This document shows positions 10,625 through 21,800 of a stretch of DNA of 64,000 bases, piece after piece. Source of the stretch: Microglena sp. YARC. Lineage: Eukaryota; Chlorophyta; Chlorophyceae; Chlamydomonadales; Chlamydomonadaceae. Position 1 is the first letter of the stretch. Every line of letters begins with the position of its first letter. Where the stretch lies: contig CM039466.1 of the NCBI GenBank assembly GCA_022414725.1, forward strand, positions 39,312,270 through 39,376,269, in the 5' to 3' direction. The translations under genes and the position numbers were made by a program. The notes under the pieces were generated by a model that saw only the letters and a program-made list of their open reading frames with translations, made no database searches and had not been told where the DNA came from.

Positions 10625-11725
10625 CTTCTCTTTTCGGCTACGAGCAACAGCTTCTAGGCAGCTCCCTGGGTCAGTCACTGGGCACAGCCCCAAGGCTCCA
10701 ACCGTGCTGGAAAGCTGACTCAGTCAGTTTCCAGATACACTACTTGGCTTGTGTTTTTGCTGGGTAACAAGCCAGGGAAACTGCCGAGAAGCTGCTGCTC
10801 GTACCCGGACATAAAGGGAACGAGTAAAATATCCAATGCAGCGATGCTATGAATAAGACGGACAGCTACCCAGCCAAGGCTTTGCATTTGGAAGCTGACA
10901 GAATCATATTTCCAGTACTGTTGAAATTTAGGATCTTAGCCCAGTGGCTAGCGCAGGGAGCTGCCTAGCAGCTGCTGCACGTAGCTGAAAAGAAAAGGTA
11001 TGATGTGTGCCACCGGTATAATCCATGGACCTGGAACTGGACTAGTATTTAAAATGTATAATCCGCTTAGAATGCTCCCTGGTTTCCGTGGGTATCGCAC
11101 GGTTGGACTTTTGAAGGGAAGATGGCGAGCAGCCCAGAGTTGGCTGGAAAACTGTGTAATAATCCATAGTTTTTCTTGTCAGCTACGAGCAGCAGCTTCT
11201 AGGCAGCTTCCTGGGCTCTCTCTTCATCCAACCCTTAAGCAACCTAGGCACCTGGAAGCTGATATCGTCAGCTATCCAGTGCTCCTGGAATCTTTGGGTT
11301 TGGCCCATTGGCAGGCCTAGGGAGCTGCCTAGAAGCTGATGCTGGTAGCCGAAAAGAAAACAGGGTAACAATCCAATCCAATATGAAGAAGACGACCAAA
11401 AATGATGCCATGTTATATACTGTAAGTACCACCAGTAGACTCCATAAAGTATGCAGTAACCCGATGTGATCACCTGAAGCATGAGGTCTCCCCCCATTTG
11501 ATTTCATTCTATAGGCAGGCCAGGGTAGCTACCTAGAAGCTGTTGCTTGTAGGTTAACAGAAAAAGAACGAGTTAAACACCTAATGCAGAGATGCAGCTC
11601 TGTCTAGTATGGAGTATGCAATAACCTAAACCGCGAGGTCTCCAAACATTTGATTTCATTCTATGGGCAGGCCAGGGGAGCTACCTAGAAGCTGCTGCTC
11701 CTAGCTAAACAGAAACAGAACGAGT
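10625..11725. mobile_element. Cluster of AGCAGCAGCTTCTAGGCAGCT TIR elements
   Basis: Several whole and partial copies of a roughly 190-bp element. Its ends are inverted repeats: TTTTCTTTTCAGCTACGAGC then AGCAGCTTCTAGGCAGCT on the left, with the complement on the right. The clearest copy is 11170-11361. Partial arms lie at about 10635, 10940, 11510 and 11680. The interior carries CTGGAATCT.. and GGTTTGGCCCA. No protein is encoded. Similar elements lie at 14787 and 37175. Confidence 0.7.
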
Positions 11726-12355
11726 AAAATACCTAATGCTGAGGTGTAGCTCTGTAAAGTACGGAGTATCGTAATGCAATAACCTAAAGCGCAAGGTCTC
11801 CACCCATTTGATTTCGATATGTAGGCTAGGGTGTTGCGTATCAGTGTTTGCGCTACCCATGTTACTCTGCCCACAGGCGACGGATAGCAGACTCAGCCTT
11901 CAGACAAGTGAATTAGACTGTAGCCATAATGGCTACCCCTGAACTGTAACATACAAGCACAGCAGACTGAAGAATGGCACAGCATGTAACCTAACCATAC
12001 TTCCCCTGGCAATTGAATCTTTTATACAGCGAGCAGCCAATTTGCTGGATGGAGCCATGGAACCTAGTTGAAGTAACCCTGAAGAAACCTAATTAATTTT
12101 ATACTCCTCCTCCTCCTCTCACTTGGGAGTTTCTTTTTGTGGAAGCCTGGCCTGATCAGGACATGTCTTCAAACTGCCCAATCAGCTGAGTGAGCTCCCT
12201 GGTTCCGCGGGTATCGCACATGGGGACTTGGAATAGGAAAAGGGTGAGAAGCCTAGACTTGGCTGAAATACCACGCAATAATTAAAAACCAAAATGTGTG
12301 GAAGCAAACCCTTCAAACTAACAGCTTTTGAGCAATGCAGTCCTCCATATGTACA

Positions 12356-12521
12356 CAGGGATCGGCAAATCATATGATACTGACAAAAGGCCAGTATGAT
12401 ATCATACAAATTGCATCATATGATATCATATGTTGTATGTAAATGGTAGCTTTAGCCTAGCCAGACTGCCGGTATCATATGATATCATATGATGACATGA
12501 TATTCATATCGCTGTTCCCTG
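12356..12521. mobile_element. TAGGGA-family hAT-like MITE
   Basis: The ends are CAGGGATCGGCA and CTGTTCCCTG. The interior is rich in ATCATATGAT palindromes. The flanks tatgtaca and tatataca (7 of 8 identical) represent an 8-bp target duplication. Length is 166 bp. Confidence 0.8.
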
Positions 12522-12654
12522 TATATACACCCATGCAGTCCATAGAAGTCATGGTGACCTGATATTCAGGGCCTTAGCCTAGAGTCCATGTCTTCCAAAC
12601 TCTCCTATCTGCTTTTTATGCCCCCTGGTTTCTTTGGGTCTTGCATGTGGAAGA

Positions 12655-12835
12655 CTTTGAGCTCAGAGACGGTGAGGAGCCCAGATTTGGTCAAAGACGG
12701 TGAGCAGCCCAGATTTGGTCAAAGACTTTGAGCCCAGATTTGGTCAAAGACTTTGAGCTCAAAGACGGTAAGGAGCCCAGATTTGAGCTCAAAGACGGTG
12801 AGCAGCCCAGATTTGGCTGAAGAACCACGTAACAA
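12655..12835. repeat. Tandem AGCCCAGATTTGGTCAAAGAC units
   Basis: Five to six units of about 30-45 bp built from GAGCTCAAAGACGGTGAGCA and GCCCAGATTTGG. Confidence 0.85.
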
Positions 12836-13264
12836 TCCAATCCAAGCTGGAGATCAATTTGGCTAGGCACCCAGAGACCTAGTTTCCGAGCCCCTGATAA
12901 ATGACCGCCCAGGTTTCTATGCGTGGCTGGACTGTATGTATGTGTGTGCATCAGTCTAGAGGATAGCAAATTAGGATATAGGGCCTTGCCCATCCAGGGC
13001 TGGTCTATGTACTTCCTATGGGTATCCGTTTGTGACCATTTCAGGCACTGAAGACAGAGGTAAGATACCTGACGCACGCTTAGGGGCACCGTTTCTGTTT
13101 TTGTCCTGTTTTTGAACAGGATAGCGAATAAGGCTAAAGGAACTTGCCCATCCGTGGCCGGGCTATCGAAAATGGCCACCCCTGGAACCTTTCATACATG
13201 CAAGCTGAACACAGGGAGCTTTTCGGCTTGATGCCCAGACCCAAACTACCAGTGACCATCCTCT

Positions 13265-13400
13265 GCCGATAGTAGCGTGGCGTGGTGTAGGTCAAGGACG
13301 AGTGGCATGGCGTTGTGTAGGTCAAGGAGGAGTGGCGTGGCTTAGGTCAAGGACGAGTGGCGTGGTGTGGTGTAGGTCAAGGACGAGTGGCGTGGGATGC
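13265..13400. repeat. GTCAAGGACGAGTGGCGTGG minisatellite
   Basis: Four units of about 30-36 bp. Confidence 0.85.
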
Positions 13401-13470
13401 AAGCTTCTGCCCAGTCTGAACCTGTTAGGTTAAACAACTCTGCCCCCTCCATTTCGGCCGCTATACTAAG

Positions 13471-13671
13471 TAATGATAACGCCTGGTGGGGCGTGGTATT
13501 AAGGGAGCCCCTTATTACGGCGGCGGAACAGGCTTCTACTTTTCCTGGACAAAGCTACCATGGCGGTTGACAGCGACTGACAACACTAAAGCGCACCCGT
13601 GGGGATTCGAACCCGGCATCTTCTTTGTTCAAGGAGCTCTGCCATTGAGCCATCCGTCGAAACGAGGATCG
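13471..13671 (-). mobile_element. tRNA-derived SINE, head type A
   Basis: On the minus strand the head reads GGCTCAATGGCAGAGC (A-box-like), then GGTTCGAATCCCC (perfect B box). The shared SINE body follows (CGCTGTCAACCGCCATGGTAG...), ending GGCGTTATCATTA. Flanks ctatactaag (13461-13470) and ctttactaag (13672-13681) match at 9 of 10 bases, a typical retroposition target duplication. Confidence 0.85.
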
Positions 13672-13739
13672 CTTTACTAAGGTTGGTCATGCAGTCAGGG
13701 GCGGTAGCCAACCCACGCTCCTTCAAGGACAACAGAATA

Positions 13740-14775
13740 TTAGTTCATGCACGTGCTCTTATGTGATCAGCTTGTTCAGATGATCAGATCCAACGTAAGC
13801 GTGTGAACAGACTGTCGCCAATCTTGTTGAAACAGGAGCTGAGACTTGGCTTGTTTGGCAGATGTACAGATCCAACCCAAGTTCTTGTGGAATCTATCCC
13901 TCAGATGTGCCGAGCACAAGCTCTTGTGTGACCAGCATGTCCAGATCATCAGATCGAACGCTGGTTTGTGAACAGACTATCGCCAATCTTGTTGAAACAG
14001 GAGCTCAGACTAGGCTTGTTTGGCAGATGTACAGATACAACCCAAGTGCTTGTGCAGTCCACCCCCCAGATGTGCCGGACACATGCTCTTGTGTGGCAAG
14101 CATGTCCAGATGGCCAGATATGATCCAAGCGCACGAAAAGGAAGTGACAATCTTGTTGAAACAGGAGCTCAGACTTGGCTTGTTTGGTCGATGCCTAGAT
14201 CCAAGCCGAGTGCTTGTACAGGCTACCTCGTAGCTGCTTCAAACACGCTCTTGTGTGACCAGCATGTCCAGATGATCAGATCAAACGTAAGCGTGTGAAA
14301 AGACTGTCGCCAATCTTGTTGAAACAGGAGCTGAGGCACGGCTAGTTTGGCAGATGTACAGATCCAACCCAAGTTCTTGTGTAACCCAAGTTCTTGTGTA
14401 GTCTATCCCCAAGATGTGCTGAGCACAAGCTCTTGTGTGACCAGCATGTCCAGATGATCAGATCCAACGTAAGCGTGTGAACAGACTGTCGCCAATCTTG
14501 TTGAAACAGGAGCTGAGACTCGGCTAGTTTGGTCGATGCCTAGATCCAACCCAAGCGCTTGTGTAGTCTACCCTGTAAATACTTCAAACACATGCTTGTG
14601 TTGGCCAGCTTGTCCAGATGGTGAGATCCAATGTCAGCTAAAATGACTGCCACCAATCTTGTTGAAACAGGAGCTCAGACTTGGCTTGTTTGGTAGATGT
14701 CTAGATCCGACCCAAGTGCTTGCGTAGTTCACGCTCTAGATGTGTGGAGCACGTGCTCTTGTGTAGGCAGCATCT
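13740..14775. repeat. About 164-180 bp tandem repeat, six units
   Basis: Units carry CCAATCTTGTTGAAACAGGAGCT at about 13818, 13982, 14146, 14309, 14491 and 14657, with CTCTTGTGTGACCAGCATGTCCAG between them. No unit preserves a convincing reading frame. It may be an echo array whose parent exon is not recognisable, but that is not supported here. Confidence 0.85.
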
Positions 14776-14786
14776 CCAGATCATAG

Positions 14787-14979
14787 TTTTTCTTTTCAGC
14801 TACTAGCAGCAGCTTCTAGGCAGCTCCCTGGGCTCTCTCTTTATCCGACCCTAACACAACCTAGGCTCCTGGAAGTTGATATCGGTAGCTTTCCAGTGCT
14901 CCTGGAATCTTAGGGTTTGGCCCAGAGGCAGGCTAAGGGAGCTGCCTAGAAGCTGGTGCTGGTAGCCGAAAAGGAAAAC
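14787..14979. mobile_element. AGCAGCAGCTTCTAGGCAGCT TIR element
   Basis: Its left arm TTTTTCTTTTCAGCTACTAGC and right arm (complement of GTAGCCGAAAAGGAAAAC) are inverted. The interior is closely similar to that of the copy at 11170-11361, and the length is about 193 bp. Confidence 0.75.
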
Positions 14980-15086
14980 AGTGGTCTACATGGCCACACC
15001 CAACACACGTATATAAAAAGCATCTTTCATGCTTGGTCTAGCAGATGCTTTGGAAATGAGTTCGTATGTAGCCTTTAATCTATGTT

Positions 15087-15300
15087 AGCCCCTTTCAATG
15101 ATATACATTGGTCTAATGGTAGACCAAATCACTTTGAGGATGAAGAGTTGGGGGTTCGATTCCCCCTTCGGTCGCTCTTGGCGTTGCAGGTCGTTGTCAA
15201 CCGCAATGGTAGCTTGTCCACTTGAGGTAGAAGACCGCTCCCCACCCGCGTACGACGGGCTACCTAGAACACCACGCCCCACCAGGCGATATCATTACCT
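15087..15300 (+). mobile_element. tRNA-derived SINE, head type B
   Basis: The head reads GGTCTAATGGTAGACC and, after about 30 nt, GGGGTTCGATTCCCCC (B box on a strong stem). The body CGTTGTCAACCGCAATGGTAG and 3' end CACGCCCCACCAGGCG are shared with the type A SINEs. A perfect 13-bp target duplication, tttaatctatgtt, lies at 15074-15086 and 15301-15313. Confidence 0.9.
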
Positions 15301-15529
15301 TTTAATCTATGTTCAGGGCGACCTTAGTCTTCTCAAACACATACCAACTGATTCCCGCAGCCGGCGCGAGTTTCAACATGTTGGGTATGATGCCTTTGTA
15401 CAACCCCCTCCAGCCCTCCCTAGCCAAAGTCTTCCAAATCACATCTGACATCCCGCTGTACCGCTGGCAAGCTGTTGTACAGTTGTCTGCATGGACCTGA
15501 GCGCAGAAATGAGTTCATATGTGGGTGAG

Positions 15530-17225
15530 TTAATGGATTAGTACATGGGTGGGTGGGTGGGTGGGTGATTTGACGTGTGGGTGTGTGAGTTGAGATGTGC
15601 GTGGCTTAATTTAGGTATGTGTGGGTGACTCGATGTGTGGGTGAGTGAGTTGATGCCTGGGTGGTTTAGTAGATGTATGTGTGGGTGAGTGATTTGATAC
15701 GTGGGTGGTTTAGTTGATGTATAGCAGTGCAGGTGAGTAATTTACTAATTTGACAAGTGGGTGTGTGCGCTGATGGTTAGGTGGGTGAGTTTATGTATGT
15801 GTAGTTTAGTTTATGTATGTGTGTGTGAGTTGATGTGTGTGTGTGACTTGCCATATAGCAACATAGATGAGGAAGTTGACGTGTGTGTGAGTGAAGTGAT
15901 GTTTCGGTTAGTGAGTCGATGTGAGTGACAGCAGTCAGTTACCAGTACTGTACTGCATATATGCTTTAGGACGGAAAGACTCTTTCCGTCTTACTTGTTT
16001 GCCTACAGTGTCTATGTAATATTCCCTCCAACCTTTTAGTCCCACTCCGGTGTCAGTGTTGGGTAGCGAGGTGATGGGTCGGTGAGTGGGTTCATAGCCG
16101 GGTGAGTGGCGCAGTGCAATGCTGTAAATTGATGTGTGCGTGAGTCAGATGATGTATAGCAGTGTATGTGAGTAAGTTGATGTATGGGGTGGTGAGGCGA
16201 TGGGTGGGGTGGGGTGGGGTGGCGAGGCGATGGGTCGGTGAGTTTATTCATTGGCGGGTGAGTGGCGCAGTGCAATGTTGTAACTTGATGTGTGTGTGAT
16301 TGAGTAGATGTATAGCACTGTAGGAGAGTAACTTGACGTGTGGGTGAGTGAGTTGATGTGTGAGGTGGCGAGGTGATGGGTCGGTGAGTGTATTCATGGG
16401 CGGGTGAGTGGCGTAGTGCAATGCTGTTACTTGATGTGTGCGTGAGTCGGATGATGAATAGCAGTGTATGTGATTAATTACCGCCCCTCCATGGGTAGCG
16501 ACTTCGGTACAACGGCTGTACTGCCGGATGCGCCAAACGGAGGCGCCAAACGGGTGCGCTAGGGAACCTAAGGGTTCGCCCTACAAAGTGCATTTAGACC
16601 GCACCAACTGACGTTTGCAAACGGCAGGCAGCTCGATAAACCCGCAAATACAGTCACCTATTCTCCGACTCGAAGCAAATTTCAGACAAGTTGTATCTTC
16701 AGTCACGTCACCTCGTATTCCAGGTAGATTTAAGTCAAACTGCGCCCCTAACCACTTGACGTTGGGATTCGACAGTCAAGTCATACCGAAGGAGACTGCC
16801 TAGTCATGCACAGCCGGAGGGTGCACAGCCCCAGTTTATGAGGTAACGCGCAACTGTGTACCAAAGCGCGGTATACGAGACACACGTTCCGCAAGAACAG
16901 CCACGAGGGCAGCAACAAGGTTTACGAAGGCAGCAACAAGGTTGCACACACCGCACATTGCACACCGCACACAAACAACCCTAGTGACAGCGGGGCTCAG
17001 CGAGGCTTCCTCATACCTCCAGCAATCCCCATTAAATTGCCAACACAAGGGCGGTCACGCCCTTGTTCGACGTGTAGGTGAGAAAGTTGATGCATGGGTG
17101 AGTGAGTTCGTGTATGGGGTGGCGAGGGTGAATGGGTCCAGTGAGTGTTTTTCAATTGGCGGTTTGGTGGCGTAGTGCAATACTGTTACTTGACGTGTGC
17201 GTGAGTCAAATGATGGTTGGGAAGG
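15530..17225. repeat. GGGTGAGTGAGTTGATGTGTG minisatellite
   Basis: Irregular 20-60 bp units of GTGAGT / TTGATGTGTG. Longer higher-order units contain GGTGAGTGGCGCAGTGCAATG at about 16100, 16255, 16400 and 17165. Interrupted by about 580 bp of unrelated sequence at 16478-17065. Confidence 0.85.
16478..17065. other. Unrelated insertion in the minisatellite
   Basis: Minisatellite sequence stops at GTATGTGATTAA and resumes at GACGTGTAGGTGAG. The sequence between has balanced composition and no match to the other families in this window. Its ends contain ACCGCCC and GGGCGGT, a possible short inverted repeat. A direct repeat GGCAGCAACAAGGTT is found near 16910-16944. No gene was recognised in it. 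Confidence 0.5.
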
Positions 17226-17925
17226 GTGTTATTGAATGATGGACTGGACTAGATCAGTCATATGACCAGTAGGTCTTCCCCAAACTACCTGGACCACTTT
17301 ATACACAAATTCAAATATCGCTTCTTGCTGAAGAATTGAGGTCGACATTGGTTGTACTTTGATCACTATGGATCAACCGAACGTTTCATCCAACTTGGTT
17401 ATGTTTCTGGGGTCCTGGGACCTGAGAGAGGCCCCTAAAGCCTAACCCCTTGGTCGTACTTTGATCACTTCGGCTCAACCGAACTTTTCATCCAACATGG
17501 TTTTATTTAAGGGGGGCCTGGGACCTGGAGAGACGGCCCCTTTAACCCTAAAAACCCACATAAACTGCTTTTTTCCACTGACATTGTCGGCTCCCACTGT
17601 CATAACTGCCTGCCTAGTTGTTTGAACTATAGGGCTCCTTTGCTTATAATCGAACTATATGAATTTGGTTACAAGAGGTCTAGATAGCTTTGGGGAGGCC
17701 CAGTACGGGATATAGTGCCACCACTACTGTTTTGTTTTGGGGCTATTCATAGCAACTTCCTGCCAGTCCTATTAGCCAGCCACTGGGACAAACACAAAGC
17801 TGCCAGCTGCATTGGAATGCCGACCAGGTCAGCTTTAATACACACAAGCTAGCTTCAGGTTAGGCCCAAGGACAGGGAAAGGGAGCTGCCCAGGAAGTGC
17901 TATACGTAGCCCAACAATAAACAGT
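17226..17925. other. No gene seen; one local duplication and a decayed TIR element
   Basis: A roughly 100-bp direct duplication lies at 17350-17440 and 17448-17545 (GTACTTTGATCAC..GGNTCAACCGAAC). At 17740-17915 a degenerate sequence resembles the AGCAGCTTCTAGGCAGCT element (GGGAGCTGCCCAGGAAG near its end). Confidence 0.5.
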
Positions 17926-17931
17926 GGCCAC

Positions 17932-18133
17932 CAGGGTACTTACTAAGCACGCGCCCGGGCAGCGTGATTTTACGCACGCTTCTGAGCCCCACTGCGCGTT
18001 ATCCGCGCAGTTTTTTCAACCCCCTGTGGGCGACCGCCGCAGTTTTGCGCTTTTTGCACTATAAAGCGCTGACCAATTTGACGGTTTGTGCGCTTGAAGC
18101 GCTGACCCAATTTGACAAAAATGTAGTACCACA
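17932..18133. mobile_element. CAGGGTACT-family hAT-like element
   Basis: Starts CAGGGTACTTACTAAG. The interior carries GCGCAGTTTTTTCAACCCCC and AAAGCGCTGACCAATTTGAC. The right end is decayed (GTAGTACCACA). Flanks gtggccac and tggcccac are consistent with an altered 8-bp duplication. Closely related copies with clean ends lie at 49659 and 57992. Confidence 0.7.
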
Positions 18134-18479
18134 ATGGCCCACCATTACCCACACCCTGATTTACCACCATCCCCACCTCCACCTAGGTTCACTAAACTTG
18201 GAAAATATTCATAGCAAGATATCGCACACACGCTCCGACAATGACAACCCATGACAGGAAACCTAATCAAAAACCAGATTTGTGCCTTATATAAAATCAC
18301 CACCATCACCGGAAACTTGTCAACAAGCAACAATTGCCGATTATATGATGAGTATTTTAATGAACACTGTATGATGACGATTAATTAACACTTCATGATG
18401 ACCATTTTTTTTGTTCGAACTTTTTTTTTATGACAACTGTACACCAACACTTTATGATGACCAACACTGTGTGAGCAGT

Positions 18480-18830
18480 ACTCACCTGGGCTTGCAGCCT
18501 GGTGCGTATGAGGGCCAGGGATAGGAGACAGGACTGGGGAGGGGGTGGGGGTGGGGGTCATCAAGGTTAGGATTCAGTGTCTTGATTCTTGTTTTCACAC
18601 ATGGGTTGTGGGTGGGAGGATAGCTAATGAGTGGAAGAGCTGGGGGGTGTGTAGGGGCGTGGGGTGACACACTGGGGACATCAAATTAGGATTCTGGGTC
18701 TTGATTTTGTTTTTACACATGGGGTTGTGGGTGGGTGGGTGGGTGGGTGGAGGGAGCTGAAGTGGAAGCTGGGGTGTGTGTGGTGGGGACTTCAAGGTTA
18801 GATTCTGTGTGACGATTCTTGTGTTCACGT
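18480..18830. repeat. GGGTGGG-rich tandem, three units
   Basis: Units of roughly 120 bp contain GGTTAGGATTCNGTGTCTTGATTCTTGTTTTCACACATGG (split by small changes) and a GGTGGGTGGG tract. Confidence 0.8.
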
Positions 18831-21800
18831 GTTTTCTGATGACAGGTCTTTCAAACAATGGTCTTATATTAACCGTCTTATAACACAGCGATAGCTAAGT
18901 TCAAATTAAAAACAATGCTATGGCTCTGTTGGGAAAAGGAATCTCTGTGCCATTTTTAAGCTATGATATGGAAGACCAACATACCCTTATTCCAGGGCTT
19001 TTTACAAATCTGAAAGTGGGGTTTTCTAGCTCTACGGATTTAAGCCCCCCCCCCCCCCCCCCCCCCACCCCCCCCACCCCCCCACCCACCAGGAACTTAT
19101 ACTTTTTGGGTTTTATATCTTTTATAGCGAGCTTTGAAGGGGAAATTTAGGGCAAACAAAAGAAAACCCTTTTTGAACAACTTTTTCATTTTCGATTATT
19201 TTTGCCAAAACGTCTGGCCAGAACTAGCGATCGCTATATAAAGTGGTAAAAAGCCCTGCCGTATTCCACTATTTCCATGGTTTCTGACGACAGATTTTGA
19301 AAACAACTCTATGCTCTCTTGGGAAAAGGAAACCTCGGGGCATCTATATCATATATGGAAACCCATAGCCTCTATCCGCTATTTCCATGCTTTCTGACAG
19401 GTTTTTAAAACAATGCTAAGCTCTGTTGGGAAATGGAAACTTCCTGTCATCTGCATCATGATATGGATTCCCATCGCCTTATTCTGCTATTTCCATAGTG
19501 TCTGACGACAGGTGCCTAAAACAATGCTATGCTCTGATGGAAATGGAAACTTCCTGTCATCTACATCATGATATGGATTCCCATCGCCTCATTCTGCTAT
19601 TTCCATGGTGTCTGACAGGTTTTTAGAACAATGCTATGCTCTGTTGGGAAATGGAAACTTCCTGTCATCTACATCATGATATGGATTCCCATCGCTCATT
19701 CTCTATTTCCATGGTGTCTGAAAGGCAGGCTTTTTCAAACGATGCTATCCTCTGTTGGGAAATGGTAACTCTGTGTCATCTGCATCATGATGTGGATACC
19801 CATCACCTCATTCTGCTATTTCCATGGTGTCTGACGACAGGTGTCTAAAACAATGCTGTGCCCTGTTGGGAATGGTAACTCGGTGTCACCTACATCATGA
19901 TGTGGATACCCCTAGCCTCATTCTGCTATTTCAATGGTTTCTGGCAACAGGTTTCTAAACCGATGCTATGCTCTGTTTGGAAATGGAAACTTCCTGTCAT
20001 CTACATCATGATATGGATTCCCATCGGACTGACAGGTTTACAATCTATGCTGCACTTCCTGTCATACATCATGATATGGATTCCCATCGCCATGATACCA
20101 AGGTTTTTCTGATAGGTTTTTAGAACAATGCTTTGCTCTGTTGGGAAATGGAAACTTCCTGTCATCTACATCATGATATGGATTCCCATCGCCTCATTCT
20201 GCTATTTCCATGGTTTCTGACAGGTTTTTAGAATAATGCTATGCTCTGTTGGGAAATGGAAACTTCCTGTCATCTACATCATGATATGGATTCCCATCGC
20301 CTCATTCTGCTATTTCCATGGTGTCTGAAGGCAGGCTTTTAAAACTATGCTATGCTCTGTTGGGAAATGGTAACTCTGTGTCATCTGCATCATGATGTGG
20401 ATACCCATCGCCTCATTCTGCTATTTCCATGGTCTGATAGGTTTTAGAAACAAAGCTATGCTCTGTTGGGAAATGGAAACTTCCTGTCATCTACATCATG
20501 ATATGGATTCCCATCGCCTCATTCTGCTATTTCCATGGTTTCTGATAGGTTTTTAGAACAAAGCTATGCTCTGTTGGGAAATGGAAACTTCCGGTCACCT
20601 ACATCATGATATGGATTCCCATCGCCTCATTCTGCTATTTCCATGGTTTTTGATAGGTTTTTAGAACAAAGCTATGCTCTGTTGGGGAATGGAAACTTCC
20701 TGTCATGTACATCATGATATGGATTCCCATCGCCTCATTCTGCTATTTCCATGGTGTCTGAAGGCAGGCTTTTAAAACGATGCTATGCTCTGTTGGGAAA
20801 TGGTAACTCTGTGTCATCTGCATCATGATGTGGATACCCATCACCTCATTCTGCTATTTCCATGGTGTCTGACGACAGGTGTCTAAAACAATGCTGTGCC
20901 CTGTTGGGAATGGTAACTCGGTGTCACCTACATCATGATGTGGATACCCCTAGCCTCATTCTGCTATTTCCATGGTTTCTGGCAAACAGGTTTCAAAAAC
21001 GATGCTATGCTCTGTTTGGAAATGGAAACTTCCTGTCATCTACATCATGATATGGAATCCCATCGCCTCATTCTGCTATTTCCATGGTTTCTGACAGGTT
21101 TTTAGAACAATGCTATGCTCATCTGGGAAGTGGAAACTTCTTGTCATCTACATCATGATATGGATTCCCATCGCCTTATTCTGCTATTTCCATGGTTTCT
21201 GATAGGTTTTTATAACAAAGCTATGCTCTGTTGGGAAATGGAAAACTTCCTGTCATCTACATCATGATATGGATTCCCATCGCCTCATTCTGCTATTTCC
21301 ATGGTTTCTGATAGGTTTTTAGAACAATGCTATGCTCTGTTGGGAAATGGAAACTTCCTGTCATCTACATCATGATATGGATTCCCATCGCCTCATTCTG
21401 CTATTTCCATGGTGTCTGAAGGCAGGCTTTTAAAACGATGCTATGCTCTGTTGGAAAATGGTAACTCGGTGTCATCTGCATCATGATGTGGATACCCATC
21501 ACCTCATTCTGCTATTTCCATGGTGTCTGACGACAGGTGTCTAAAACAATGCTGTGCCCTGTTGGGAATGGTAACTCGGTGTCACCTACATCATGATGTG
21601 GATGCCCCTAGCCTCATTCTGCTATTTCCATGGTTTCTGGCAACAGGTTTCTAAAACGATGCTATGCTCTGTTGGGAAATGGAAACTTCCTGTCATCTAC
21701 ATCATGATATGGAATCCCATCGCCTTATTCAGCTATTTCCTTGGTTTCTGACAGGTTTTTAGAACAATGCTATGCTCATCTGGGAAGTGGAAACTTCTTG

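Noticed and set aside
13740..14775. Echo array of a hidden exon
   Set aside because: The 164-bp units resemble the other arrays in scale, but no parent exon, conserved peptide or splice junction could be identified.
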